Assembly: GCA_964020085.1 (NCBI GenBank)
Contig: OZ026599.1
Span: 38,378,437 to 38,442,436, forward strand
DNA from: Micromussa lordhowensis
Taxonomy: Eukaryota > Cnidaria > Anthozoa > Scleractinia > Lobophylliidae
DNA length: 64,000 nt
Direction: 5' to 3'
Shown here: in pieces, positions 28,997 to 40,200 of the stretch
Layout of the letters: each line of letters starts with the position of its first letter
Position numbering within the stretch: the stretch's first letter is position 1
Program-made: the position numbers and the translations under genes
Notes under the pieces: generated by a model
Told to the model about the DNA's origin: nothing
What the model saw: the letters and a program-made list of their open reading frames with translations, nothing else
Database searches by the model: none

Positions 28997-29249
28997 ATTA
29001 TTCTTTTGGACGGATAGTGCTTCATCTAGTTTTGTCCTATGTCCAATGTCCCCGGTCAGAGCTCGAACCCGGACCGCTCGAACCGGAGACGAGGGCACTA
29101 ACAATGAGGCCACCGCGTCTCCCACAGGAAACATAAGGACGCGATGGTGTTTTTGCGCGCTCTAATTTTGATTGAAAAAGCAGCGTAAGGATTTAATGAA
29201 CATGATTTAAGCATTTTGGGATTTAGAGATATGCCATACAATCGTGTAG

Positions 29250-29433
29250 AACTTCCATTGCAGTCCTTTATAACTTGTCGGTCGAACCATGACGGAGGAA
29301 TCATAGAGGTCGAATCATGTTTGAAAAATCCCGGTCTACTTACTACACTGAAATTGACTATAAAGAAACTTTGTTTAATACATATACAATAGAGCACTTT
29401 TTCGTGTTTATATAGCCTCATCTAAACACGATG
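29250..29433. mobile_element. Left half of a fold-back MITE split by a LINE
   Basis: Runs from AGAACTTCCATTGCAGTCCT to GCCTCATCTAAACACGA. It matches 31606-31790 base for base with few changes. The matching right half resumes at about 31416 (GAGGGTTGGGAGAATTCTCG) after the LINE. Confidence 0.75.
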
Positions 29434-31415
29434 AAATCTTCCAGTAGTGTACTCTCTCTACCACTGGCACATATAATGAATAATTCCGTTTTAACAGGAA
29501 AATATCCATCTAAATTAAAGCATGCAAAAATTATTCCCATCTTCAAGGATGGCGATGAAACGAACCCAAGTAACTACCGTCCTATTTCTCTTCGTTCGCT
29601 CTTCAATCGGCTCTTTGAGAAAGTTATGTATAATAGATTAAAATCTTATGTCGAATTAAATTGACTTCTGTACAATGGTCAGTATGGTTTTCGTGAGAAT
29701 ATGTCAACTCAGCATGCAATTTTGGATATTGTTAATTCGATCCAAAGTAATATGGATAAAAAATTGTTCACGTGCGGTATTTTCCTCGACTTTAAAGAGG
29801 CTTTTGATACTGTGGAGTAAACTATATCATTACGGTATAAGGGGTCCGGTAAATGAATGGTTTTCATCCTACTTAAATGGTCGTGTCCAAACTACTCAAA
29901 TTGATAAACAAATATCATCTAAAAGAAATGTGCTAACAGGGGTCCCACAAGGCTCTGTTCTAGGCCCTCTACTTTTCCTGATTTATATTAATGATATTTA
30001 TAATTCTTCTAAGAAGCTTTCTTTTTATCTATTTGCTGATGATACAAACCATGTCATTAGAAAGTGTAATCAACATCGAACTGCAGAAAGTCTGTGACTG
30101 GTTGAATGCTAATAAGCTGACCATAAATGCAAAAAAGTCCAATTTTGTCATCTTCAGACCATCACAAAAGAAGCTTAGTTATCAAATTAATATAAGAATA
30201 TACAATAATGCCTCAAATAGTGATACTTTTCTTGAATGCAAAGATTACGTAAAGTTCCTGGGTGTGCTCATCGATAAAAAGTTAACTTGGAAATATCATA
30301 TCGACTACATCGCCTCTAAAATTAGCAGGGTTGTTGGAATTATATCACGATTAAGGCACTCTGTCCCTCTGAATACTTTAATCCAAGTTCACCGTTCTCT
30401 GATTTTCCCATATACACATTACGGAATTGCTGGTTGGGGACAAGCTGCGCAGGTCTATCTGAGGAAAGTCTTTATCTTACAAAAACGAGCTCTTCGGCTA
30501 ATGCTCTTTGCTGGTAACAGATCTCATGCTATTCCTTTATTTGTCTCTGCTAATGTCTTACCCCTCAATATGCTTTATTTTGAAACAGTATGCTCCCTTA
30601 TGCACGACATATCTACCAATTGTGCGCCTCAGAATATCTGTGATCTTTTTACTTGTTCATCTGACCTTCATACATATAACACTAGATTTTCTGATGCTGG
30701 TAATTTATATATTAATAAATCAAGACTGAGAATTCAGCTTAATTCATTTTCCATTTTCGGAGCTAAATTATGGAATTGCCTGAAGCCTGACCTGCGTAAG
30801 TTTACAACCTTTCAAAAATAAAATTCATAAATTTCTACTTGCGGTCAGTACTTGGTAATGGGGATGATTATGTTGATGTCTCTACGCTAATGTTAAAAAT
30901 AACTAATTATCGTTAATCAAACTCTAATAGCCATTATTATTAATTTCTTTAGTTCTATGACTTAATATAGGTTATTTCTCATCTCATGTAAATCCTAGCT
31001 ATTTGTGAATATAAGTGTATACCTATTTATTCTATTTATTTACTTAACTGATTTTAATAATGAAATATCTATATATATATACGTGTAATAAAGTGGCTAA
31101 TGCCATTAAACAGTGCTCAATACACTTTTAAGGTGTAGAGCTTTGAATTAGAAGATATAACGAAGACACAAAATTTCCTGTAACTCCGAGTTTCGTGCTC
31201 ACGCACTATATATATATATTTTTTTTCTGCATTTTGCTATAATGTAATGTATTTGTAATGTAATGTACTTGTAATGTATCTTATTGTAAGTTACACAGCC
31301 CGCCTCGATTGGCGATGCTACATGCGGGTTGTGTAAATTTAAAAATCTGTTAAATTTTAATTTTAATAAAATAATGATAATAAATAATGATAATGATAAT
31401 AACGATGAGGGTTGG
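29431..31415 (+). mobile_element. Defective LINE, reverse transcriptase region
   Basis: Plus-strand pieces in order: SKLKHAKIIPIFKDGDETNP..YRPISL, QYGFRENMSTQHAILDIVNS, FLDFKEAFDTV, VLTGVPQGSVLGPLLFLIYI, the catalytic FADD at 30032-30043, CDWLNANKLTINAKKSNFVI, FLGVLIDKKLTWKYHI and a long thumb region ending FGAKLWNCLKPDL. Frame changes near 29815 and 30045 and an in-frame TGA at 29662 break it. The 5' part with the endonuclease is missing. The 3' end is a microsatellite (ATAATGATAATGATAATAA), typical of CR1/L2-like tails. It inserted in the fold-back MITE. Confidence 0.88.
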
Positions 31416-31977
31416 GAGAATTCTCGTGTTTAGATGAGGCTATGTAAACACGGAAAAAGTGCTCTATTGCTTTATAAAATAATTCTCAAAAATACGCGCG
31501 AATCTAAAACGTCACATTTCATCATTTGGTAGCCTTTTTTCTAGTTGCATAGAGGCAGTCGATTTAATGTTTGCTGCAAACGTTATCCCAACACATGCTG
31601 ATTTAGAACTTCCACTGCACTGCTTTATAACTTGTCGTTCGAACCATGACGGAGGAATCATCGAGATCGAATCCTGTTTGAAAAACCAGGTTTACTTACT
31701 GCACTGAAATTGACTATAAAGAAACTTTGTTTAATATTTAAGCAATAAAGCACTTTTTCCGTGTTTATATTGCCTCATCTACACACGAGGAGGGTTGGGA
31801 GAATCCTCCCGTTTAGACGAGGCTATGTAAACACGGAAAACGTGCTCTATTGCTTTTATAAAATAATACGCGCGAATCTAAAACGTCACATTTCATCATT
31901 TGGTAGCCTTTTTTCCTGTTGCATAGAGGCAATCGATTTAATGTTTGCTGCAAACGTTACCCCAATACATGCTGATG
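31416..31977. mobile_element. Right half of the split MITE followed by a second tandem copy
   Basis: 31416-31605 completes the copy begun at 29250. 31606-31977 is a full second copy of about 370 bp (AGAACTTCCACTGCACTGCT ... GCTGCAAACGTTACCCCAAT). The two copies are head-to-tail, so the element was duplicated in tandem before or at insertion, and the LINE hit the first copy only. Confidence 0.7.
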
Positions 31978-32997
31978 AAATACATTGTGTATAATGTGTT
32001 CTGTCGGTACTTTATTGTCAATTTATATGTAATGAGAAATTTCAATTACGTGGATGTACACATAGTAAGACCTTGTTGCTTAGAATTCTCAGTGAAAGGT
32101 GATAATAAGGAAATGACGACGAAGCATTCAAAGTATATTTATTGACAACAATGAAGAGTTACATCCCATGTAAGCCTTTTTCCGGTTCTACGCCCTCCTG
32201 TGAGGGTCGCAAATATTGCTCATGCGCAAACAGCCCAAACAGCCCAAGTCACGCTCGACGCTTTTTCATCCACGCTACGCGCGTGGTAACCTTATTCTCC
32301 AGGAGAACTGAATGCCCTATCTAAAAATAACTTGAGAGTGATTACCTGAGCAATAAGGCCTGTATGGGGGATTCTCGCTCTTACCCTTCATCCTCTCTTA
32401 TTACTGATCATGAGATACGATAAAGGCTGTACTATTTGCAATTCTACAGTGATTCAGTTGAATGTATTATATGAGGCTAACATATCCCAGAATGAAAGCT
32501 GTGTACTAAAAAAACTTGCGACGACATACTTCAGTAAACTCTGTAACTTTTTCCATCTGAAACATAAAAAAGGAACAGTTTGTGACATTTGGGAACTGTC
32601 TATGTGGAAACAAGATGTTCCTGTTATGAGAGATGCCTCTTCCCCGAAAAACCTGTTATCCCACATTTACATGGTATATGGAAACACCAAAAGCTGCCAA
32701 AGCAGCAGCTGGCCCAGGCTGGCTAACGCTCTTAATCTCACGACGTGTCTGTGGTAGGCGATTCAAACATACCCAACGTTTTAACAAGCAAAAAAAAAGT
32801 GTCCCCCTCTTAATGGTCAAGCTACCCTCAGAGCAATTCCCGTGCACTCATAATGACGCTACTCTCGAGACACTCATTCGGGTGCCTCAGTACACCGGGT
32901 GACCCGCGGGCGTACCCTCCTAATGACGCCATCAAATCGAACGAAACGCATACAGACAAAAAATGTATGTAGTACCTAGAAATAACGTATTTATTAC

Positions 32998-35900
32998 CTA
33001 GAGAATTTCGTAAATGTAATAACTATGAGCTTTCCCCACGGTTCGTGCGTAACACTTGCCAAGACTGGTCTTGAACTCTGGACTGGGCGTTTTTCCCACC
33101 CAGCATTCACCGTAGAATTTCACTCCAAAGATCTTGTACTTGGTATCTTTCACTAGTTGATAGCACGCTTCCACTACTAATTCAATTTTGTTCCATTTTA
33201 TGCCGCCGGAACGAAAGCTATGCTCCATTACTGGCAAAAGATGTTTATGCGGATTTTCTCTGTAACAGCCCAGTGGTCGGTATTTCTCTACTGCAAAAAT
33301 AATAAAAAATAATAGGAAAAAAAGAATGAGTATAAGTCCATGGCCTTTATGGCCTATTTCGTCATTTCTAAAAGATATCGCAGGAAAATATTAATTTCAT
33401 ATACCAATAGGCAAATTCGATGTATCAAACTTTCAAGTTTGCTCCAAGGCTTAGAGAAATAATATGGGATAAATTGTTTTTCCATCATATCCTTGACATT
33501 AGTGTGTTCTCTTCTTATTTTATTGCTTTAAGATTTGGCGAAGATTAAAAATAAAAAAAAGGAAACAGCATTACATATTAAGCGTATAAGTAATAATTTC
33601 TTGTGCTCTTGCGCTCACCAATACAGGGAATGTCATCATTGCATGCCTCAGTAACAGGCGGCTTGACTGCAGTTTGACAAAAGATTTTTGGCACTGGGCT
33701 ATATTGACCGTCTTTGTTTAGCTTTTTGCAGGACAGAGTGCGAGTGATAATACCACCACCACAGGTCTTAGAACACTGCAAACAGCAATAACAACAACAA
33801 CAAAATGAGCAACAAGACATATCTTGAATTCTCTTCCATACGGAAGCATGCCGTAAGGCCTGTAAAAGTACAGGAGGCCTTAATCCAGTTGTATTGCCAT
33901 GACTGCCTACTAACACGAGCGGATTTGATACAGAAAGCGGAAATCCGTCTTTGAATCATAAATAGAGGATAATACATGGGCGTGCGTAGATATGGAATTT
34001 GAGTGTTTTACTTAATATCTCACGAGTGAGCGACGATTTCCGAAGATTTCCGACCACTTTCCGAAGATTTCCGAAGGCCAGGCGAACGTTTGTGAGCATT
34101 TTCCAAACATTTCCGAAGATTTGTGAAGATAATCGAAGATTGCCGAAGACTTTCGACGAAGAATCCGAAGATGTTTCGATCATACACTAACAAATTTAAG
34201 TACAGTTTAAGGATCAAACATAATATCAGTGAAGTCATCAATATCTTTGCTAGTGAGGATATGGAAAATACGCCACCCGAGACCCAGATGTGGTTTCGTA
34301 TGAATTTCGAGTGGTGCATTTTTCAGCAAAACACTCGTATCTATGTAATGAAGACTAGTACGATGCATTTCAGTCTTTGTGGAGCACCTAACCATGCCAT
34401 CTCTTGTCCATATGAGTGCTTGCAAGAGTGGAATAAAATATGTTTAGCATAACATGTGCATGCGTAACCCATTTTCATGAAAAGTTGAAAATAGATCCTT
34501 AATTTTAACTAAACGAAATTTAACTAAGTTTTAACTAGAACTTAATTTTAGCTCTTACTGTTGAAAACAGTTCCTTAATACTACCTTTTAGGTGTCCCGA
34601 ATTAATAGAGGGTTTCAGCCTCGGATATTTTGCCTAGACAAGTTAATAAAGTTGTTGATTAACTACTCTTTTAAGGTTTCCATTAGTGAAAACTTTTTGT
34701 CTTTTCGAGTTTTCGAAGTCATGCTCATAGTATTGAACCTTAAGGTCCAGTGTACGTTAAGAACGTATGAAGCAAGATTATTTTGAGAGAGGACACCATT
34801 ACAATGCAACGCTCTTGAATCTGAGGTTAGAGTTAGAAATAGCAGGTCAGTGACTATTCTAAAAATATGCCTAAGGCGTTCCAGTTTCATAGGTTTGACA
34901 TGTATGATTTGATAAATAATATTTGTTCTTTAGGCGCACATGTCATCATTCTTCTTAAATATTATTAACTCTGCATCTTTTAAAATGTACATCCAATAAT
35001 ATAGAATCTTTATAATTATTTCTTAGGTAATATGTGGGTAAAAATATTATCTTTTCTTTCTTTGTTGCCCCTCGTGGATTTTGTTTACCTTGATAACCAA
35101 TTTAATATCATATCTTGGTTTATATCATTGCATATATGAACAATTACTCGTAGATAACAAAAACCTTAATTAAAGCCGTAGATGTAAATATTATCTCAAA
35201 TACTTCTTTTACCTTTCCCCACGGGGAAGGAACCCATTCAGCTGAACAGGCTACTTTATAGCAAGCTCTCTGGAGCACCTTTGGTTTTGGTCCCTTACAG
35301 CTGACGTCCCTTACGGTTTTGTATTCTTCTGGGTTCTGACTGACTTTCGCTCTGCAGGACAGTCTGCGTGTCATTACACCACGTCCGCATGTCTTTGAAC
35401 AGGAGCTCCATCCAGACAGGTGCCATCTAACACAGAGACAAGTTTAATCAGCAAGACAAAATACGCTCACCGTACACATTGGCAACAAGCTTGAGCCACT
35501 CTTAAACAGGACATAAAGGTAACGAAAAGAAACAGACCATAGACGCCTCTAGACATAAAGCCAACGTGAAAAGACACATCCAGGTAGTCTTATTATGTTA
35601 AGTAGAAAGAAAAGATATAAACAGCCAAGCGTTGTATGTTTCCTGTGATACGTGATGTGAACATACTCTGGTGTACATGGCTGGGTGTTACAAGGTACAT
35701 CTTGAGGTTTCTTGGATCCTCTTTCACATATCCTGTCGGCAACTATTGATTGATCATCCTTTCGTTTACACTTTATCAGTCGAGTTTTCTTTCCTAAACA
35801 AATAGGCAAATACAGGAATAAAACACACATTCCTAACAAGTTCACAGGATCTCTTGTCCTATCAGAAATAATCTGTACATAGTTACCTACACGCGTCACG

Positions 35901-37284
35901 AAATGATTGTCAGAACTCAAGGGGGAGAGGGAAAGGTACTAACGTCAGTTAAGCATGCACCAATTAGGTCATGGCTTAAAAGGGTGCTTTCAGAGTTTGG
36001 TGCATTTGCAGGCTTTTCGTCAGACCGTGTGATTCCACTCCTTATGAAACAATCGAAACGGGAATTTCTGGGAATTCTCCTTTGAAAAAGCGAGCCGAAG
36101 AAATAATGAATAGGTGCGCAGTGCGTACATGTGGCTATTGTCTGCTTTGTAGTTCATGTTGGAAGATTGAAAAAAGTGGGTATCCAATTAAATATTTAAC
36201 CTTAGTGCGCCTAATGCAACCAACTAACTAGCAATAATTTTGCAATACATGTGTGTGTGTCTTGGACATTGTGTTTTGAAATAAAGGGACTAAAAACATG
36301 GCTTCGCAGAGCACTGATGTTTTTTATTGTTTTTACCTCCAGCACAATCCTCAGAGCACGCTGACCATCCTGTCTTCTCATCGATGATCCACTCAACGTC
36401 GCTTGAACTAATCACTGATTTTTGTGGTTTCAGGTATTTACACACAACTCCTTGGTTTGTAACACCGTTATAAATGAACTAAAAAAGTGGAAGTGAAAAA
36501 TTCAATATAGTTGCGAATCGAAACAACTGGAAAAGTGATAGTTACGAGTGAATGTATATGTACATCGCTAAGACCCTCAGAATGTTAGATTTCTACTCGA
36601 ACTCGGCGGGCCTGTTTGGCTTATTAAAAAAATAACTTAAATTGCTTTGTGCTTTGCGTCACGTTCTTCTGACATTACTTTAGTTTGCAATCGAGGTTGT
36701 TATGAGGCATCCGGTAAAAAGCAAGGAAACGAAGCATTTATCCCCCGAAACGGCCAACGCAATTAAGGTCCATTATAAACTATAGAATAGGATAGTTAAC
36801 TTAGTTCCCTACCATGAATCTAAGGGGCTGATTGATAGGCCCAGGAACGTACATATATTGTCTGCCAGAATTTCTACCATAGGTGATTGTACTACCAGCC
36901 GCGTCGATCCTGTTACCTTTGGGTGGTTCGGTCAGGTACTTCTTCTTTGCGTCTTGCACAGCTGACAGCAATAAATCAACTTGTTAGACGAAATAAGGCG
37001 AAAACAAAGAAACATTTTACCGTAAGCTACAAAGCTGTTTTTTTTTAATTTTGATATCTATTTTATCTTTTAAATGATATCATGATAGAAAAACAGCTTT
37101 TAGATAATGCTAGTGAAGAAAAATACTAAACGACCCTTTTCTTCTGGATCGTTGAACTAGACGGAGAAATTAATCAATCCAGCAGCATTCTTACCTATGG
37201 CGTTTTTATCAGAAGCCGTTTCCATTACCCAGATTTCTTTTGATCCCCTGGGAGCCACGCACATAAGGCCTGCATTTTCCAACC
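32998..37284 (-). CDS. ADAMTS spacer, distal TSP1 repeats and C-terminal GCY domain exons
   Basis: Exons 37284-37195, 36961-36813 and the start of 36478-36337 form the Cys-poor spacer ([35 protein letters not shown]). 36478-35667 gives a TSP1 ([20 protein letters not shown]). 35426-35213 gives [20 protein letters not shown], and 33775-33619 gives [16 protein letters not shown]. The last exon, 33290-32998, encodes about 96 residues not found in vertebrate [34 protein letters not shown], and [20 protein letters not shown] before the stop. This module recalls Cys-rich domains I associate with many cnidarian secreted proteins; its function is unknown. Confidence 0.83.
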
Positions 37285-40200
37285 CTGTGTGAAAAGTTAT
37301 GAGCTTTGTGAAAAAGCTAAGAAATTCTATTTAATGGGAGACTTTAATTGAGTAATCTCATTATGTCGTCATTTTATCCAATCATAACAAACCAATAAGG
37401 ACAATGAAATTAGCAGCTACTTTGACAGTTGTCTTTTTTGTAATTTTATTCATTCTATTATTATCAAGTGTGTTTGGGACAGTTTGCCTTACCGTGCCCC
37501 TCTGTACCCCCTTGTGCGGGTCACGTGATTTTGGGACCATGTGCTTTCGGCAGTTTGATATGCGTTGTGTTATGTGTGTGGGCGAAAAGTTTGCTTGTTC
37601 TGTCACCTTTACTTTATCGATGTTGACTTCTTGATTAGGCCTGGAGATGCCCAAAAATATGTAAGTCGCCGCTCATTTGTATTGTTTTCCTTTGTAACTT
37701 TATATTTGTTTCGGGTTCGAGTCGCGAGCTTTTTATTTGTATTTTGTAATTTTCAGCTGTACCGACCGGCGGAAGGACGTGTAACAGAATAAACATCTTC
37801 AGAGTACAATTTTGTTCGTGGTTTTCTTCAACAAAGTGCTATCGTGTAAATTGCTACCCCTAATAAAGCCTTCATGCATATATAATGAATGATTAAGAAA
37901 TTAAAGTTAGGGTGGCTGTTCACTGCTCAGTGTTGGATCTGGCCTTGACAAATGTATTGAGCTTCCGCGCGCATGCTCGCTGAGTAAGCTGGGCTGCTAA
38001 CAAACCAATCCCAACAGACCTAGTTCAGTAGAGCTGGGAACGAGCTTGAGGAAAAGTTACTTGAGTGAATGACCGAGTGTCCACCATTACCTTCGTTGCA
38101 GATTTAAAATACCCATCATATCACTTTTTAATATTACGTATACAGTTTTTATGTATAAATGTATAATGTTATAGCACATTTCATAGATTGAATTAACAAA
38201 TAAAGAAGCCTAAGCCGCGTATTACACTGTGATAAAGCACGACTGGCATTTGAGAACTCGAGGGAAATGTAGAAAACACGAGCCGCAGGCGAGTGTTTTC
38301 TACATTTCTCGAGTGTTCTCAAATGTCCGGAACAATGGAACAATGGAACAATGGAACAATGGGAGGATCGAAATGCACCAATCACAATCGACATTCGTCT
38401 GAAGAAGACTAGCAGTAAGCAGTCGAGACGTCGCGATTTACATCTCAAGTGACTACATTATTACAACCCAAAATACTTTAGCAGGAATAACATATAAGCC
38501 TCCGAATGAGTCATATAAGTAATTCGAAGAAAACCTATCTGGTATTCTGTAATTTAAAAGAACAGTACCGAGAGTTGTTAACATAAATTCACTTGGCATA
38601 TTCATTCAGTGAAACGTTACGTATCTACTTACCACTCTGTCGCCAGTCATCAGCGTATGTTTTCATCACTTGAGTGCATTTGGTACTGTCTCCATTGCAA
38701 ACTCCACAACGATCAAATGAAAATCCAGATTCGATCCCATAATCACACCCAACAGGCTATAAGAATAGTAATAACATCGTTGATACATTGTTCGATGTTA
38801 CTTAACGATGCTAAGTGCTTTAATTAATTATGTTGATGTTGATGTTGATGTTTTAAGTGCTTCTGTAACTTAGTGAGTAAGAACAGTAAATTTAAATCAG
38901 CTTTTATTCTTGTAAATATAGATTTTAGTTTAAACCTCCTGGTATAGTTTAATTGTACTGTTTTAGGAACACCCAATTATAGATTAACGATTAAAGTACC
39001 TTACACGAAACAAATGAAAGCTGACGAACACGATAAAAACAAAACGCAAAAAAAGCAAAATAACTGGTTTAAATGCATGAATATAGAAAAGGAATTGCTG
39101 ATAATTTCATCAGAAGTTTGTTCCATGTTCATGAAAATACTTAACAAATAAAGAAGCCTCGACTGTGCTCTGTTCCGTTGTAAAGCACGCAGAAAGCGGT
39201 AGAGCACGAAAAAAGTGTAGGGGAGGCTTCTTAATTTGTTTTATGATAAAGAATCCAATAATTTGCTGAATTTTCATGCCAAACTTTATTTTCCAAACGA
39301 GGAAAAGTGGCGTCAGCCGTTCTCTGTTCTCTGATAAAGCACGCTAAAATAAGCCAATCATAGTTCTTGTTAGAACTGTTAAAAAAAAATTGATTGGCTA
39401 ACGAGAAAAGAGCTGTCAATCACAAACTGAACCTCTGCTAAGCTTTTAGTATCAAGTTTCTTTCCAGGAGAAGAACGATGCCTTCAAAGTTTGCTTTTAA
39501 GTTAAATTCTTAAATGAGGATATAAAGGTTTCTACGCAAGAGTATGCGGCCGCATTGCAGCTCATAAAAACGTGTACCATTTCAAATGGAAATTAAAAAA
39601 CAAGGAGCTCAAAGCTTGCGGATGAAAATGCGAAATGCTGAGTTGTATTTGAAAGGAGCTGCCAAGGAGCTACAGTTGTTTACGGCTTGCAGTCGCTTGC
39701 AGCAAGATTGCCCGAAACTAGCGTCAATGTTATAAAGACTAGACTGCGTCCACTGGTTATATTCCGAGTAAAGGAGAATATCAGATCAAGCTTGGTCACT
39801 TGTCGAATGAGCGATGATAGTTCTCTGATAAAGCACGCTGTTTCAGCCAATCAAATCGCGCGTTATATGGAAACTTTATTGTAAAGTAAAAATCAACACA
39901 GATAAAGGTACTCACTCAATTGATTAAAGAGTGTCTTTGTCAATTATTATAACATCTCTTTCATTCTTGCTCTGTTTTAGCGGAGACCTCGATGAAAGGC
40001 ATTTCAAAAAAGGTTGGTCTCTGTAGTCAAAAACCTTTTAAGAGCAAAATAGCCCTCGGCGAAAGTCGATGCTGAATATAAGTAATAACAATGGTCACTA
40101 ACAACTGGAATGACATAATTCCTGTTGCAATAATTCTCCGTTTTTCAAGTGTATGCAATCCCTTCTATCGGGCCGTAACTTGAATCCGAACAACATTCTT

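Larger units (their letters stand above)
28195..29128 (-). mobile_element. tRNA-derived SINE broken by two insertions
   Basis: Read on the minus strand, the tRNA-like head (GACGCGGTGGCCTCATTGTT, then GGTCCGGGTTCGAGCTCTG) lies at 29125-29045. The middle (GTTGTGTTCTTGGGCAAGGC) is at about 28695-28680. The tail (CTTTCTCCACCCAGGTGT, then CCCTGCGATGGACTAACATC) is at about 28290-28195. The same order without gaps is seen in the intact relative at 48282-48515. The breaks are filled by a palindromic element (28706-28996) and a LINE 3' fragment (28296-28678). Confidence 0.75.
27533..32997. other. Gene-free repeat region between DUF885 paralog 2 and the ADAMTS gene
   Basis: No cellular gene recognised. 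27533-28090 should hold the promoter of DUF885 paralog 2; it contains AAAAACGGCTGCGGA-type G/C-rich repeats at 27740-27940. 28195-31977 is nested mobile DNA (listed separately). 32000-32990 has only short unconvincing frames. Confidence 0.6.

Noticed and set aside
32410..32902. Overlapping frames of 115 and 89 residues downstream of the ADAMTS stop
   Set aside because: No splice context, no family signature and competing frames on both strands.
34123..34452. 109-residue plus-strand frame
   Set aside because: Overlaps the TTTCCGAAGA repeat, runs antisense to the ADAMTS gene, and has no recognisable motif.
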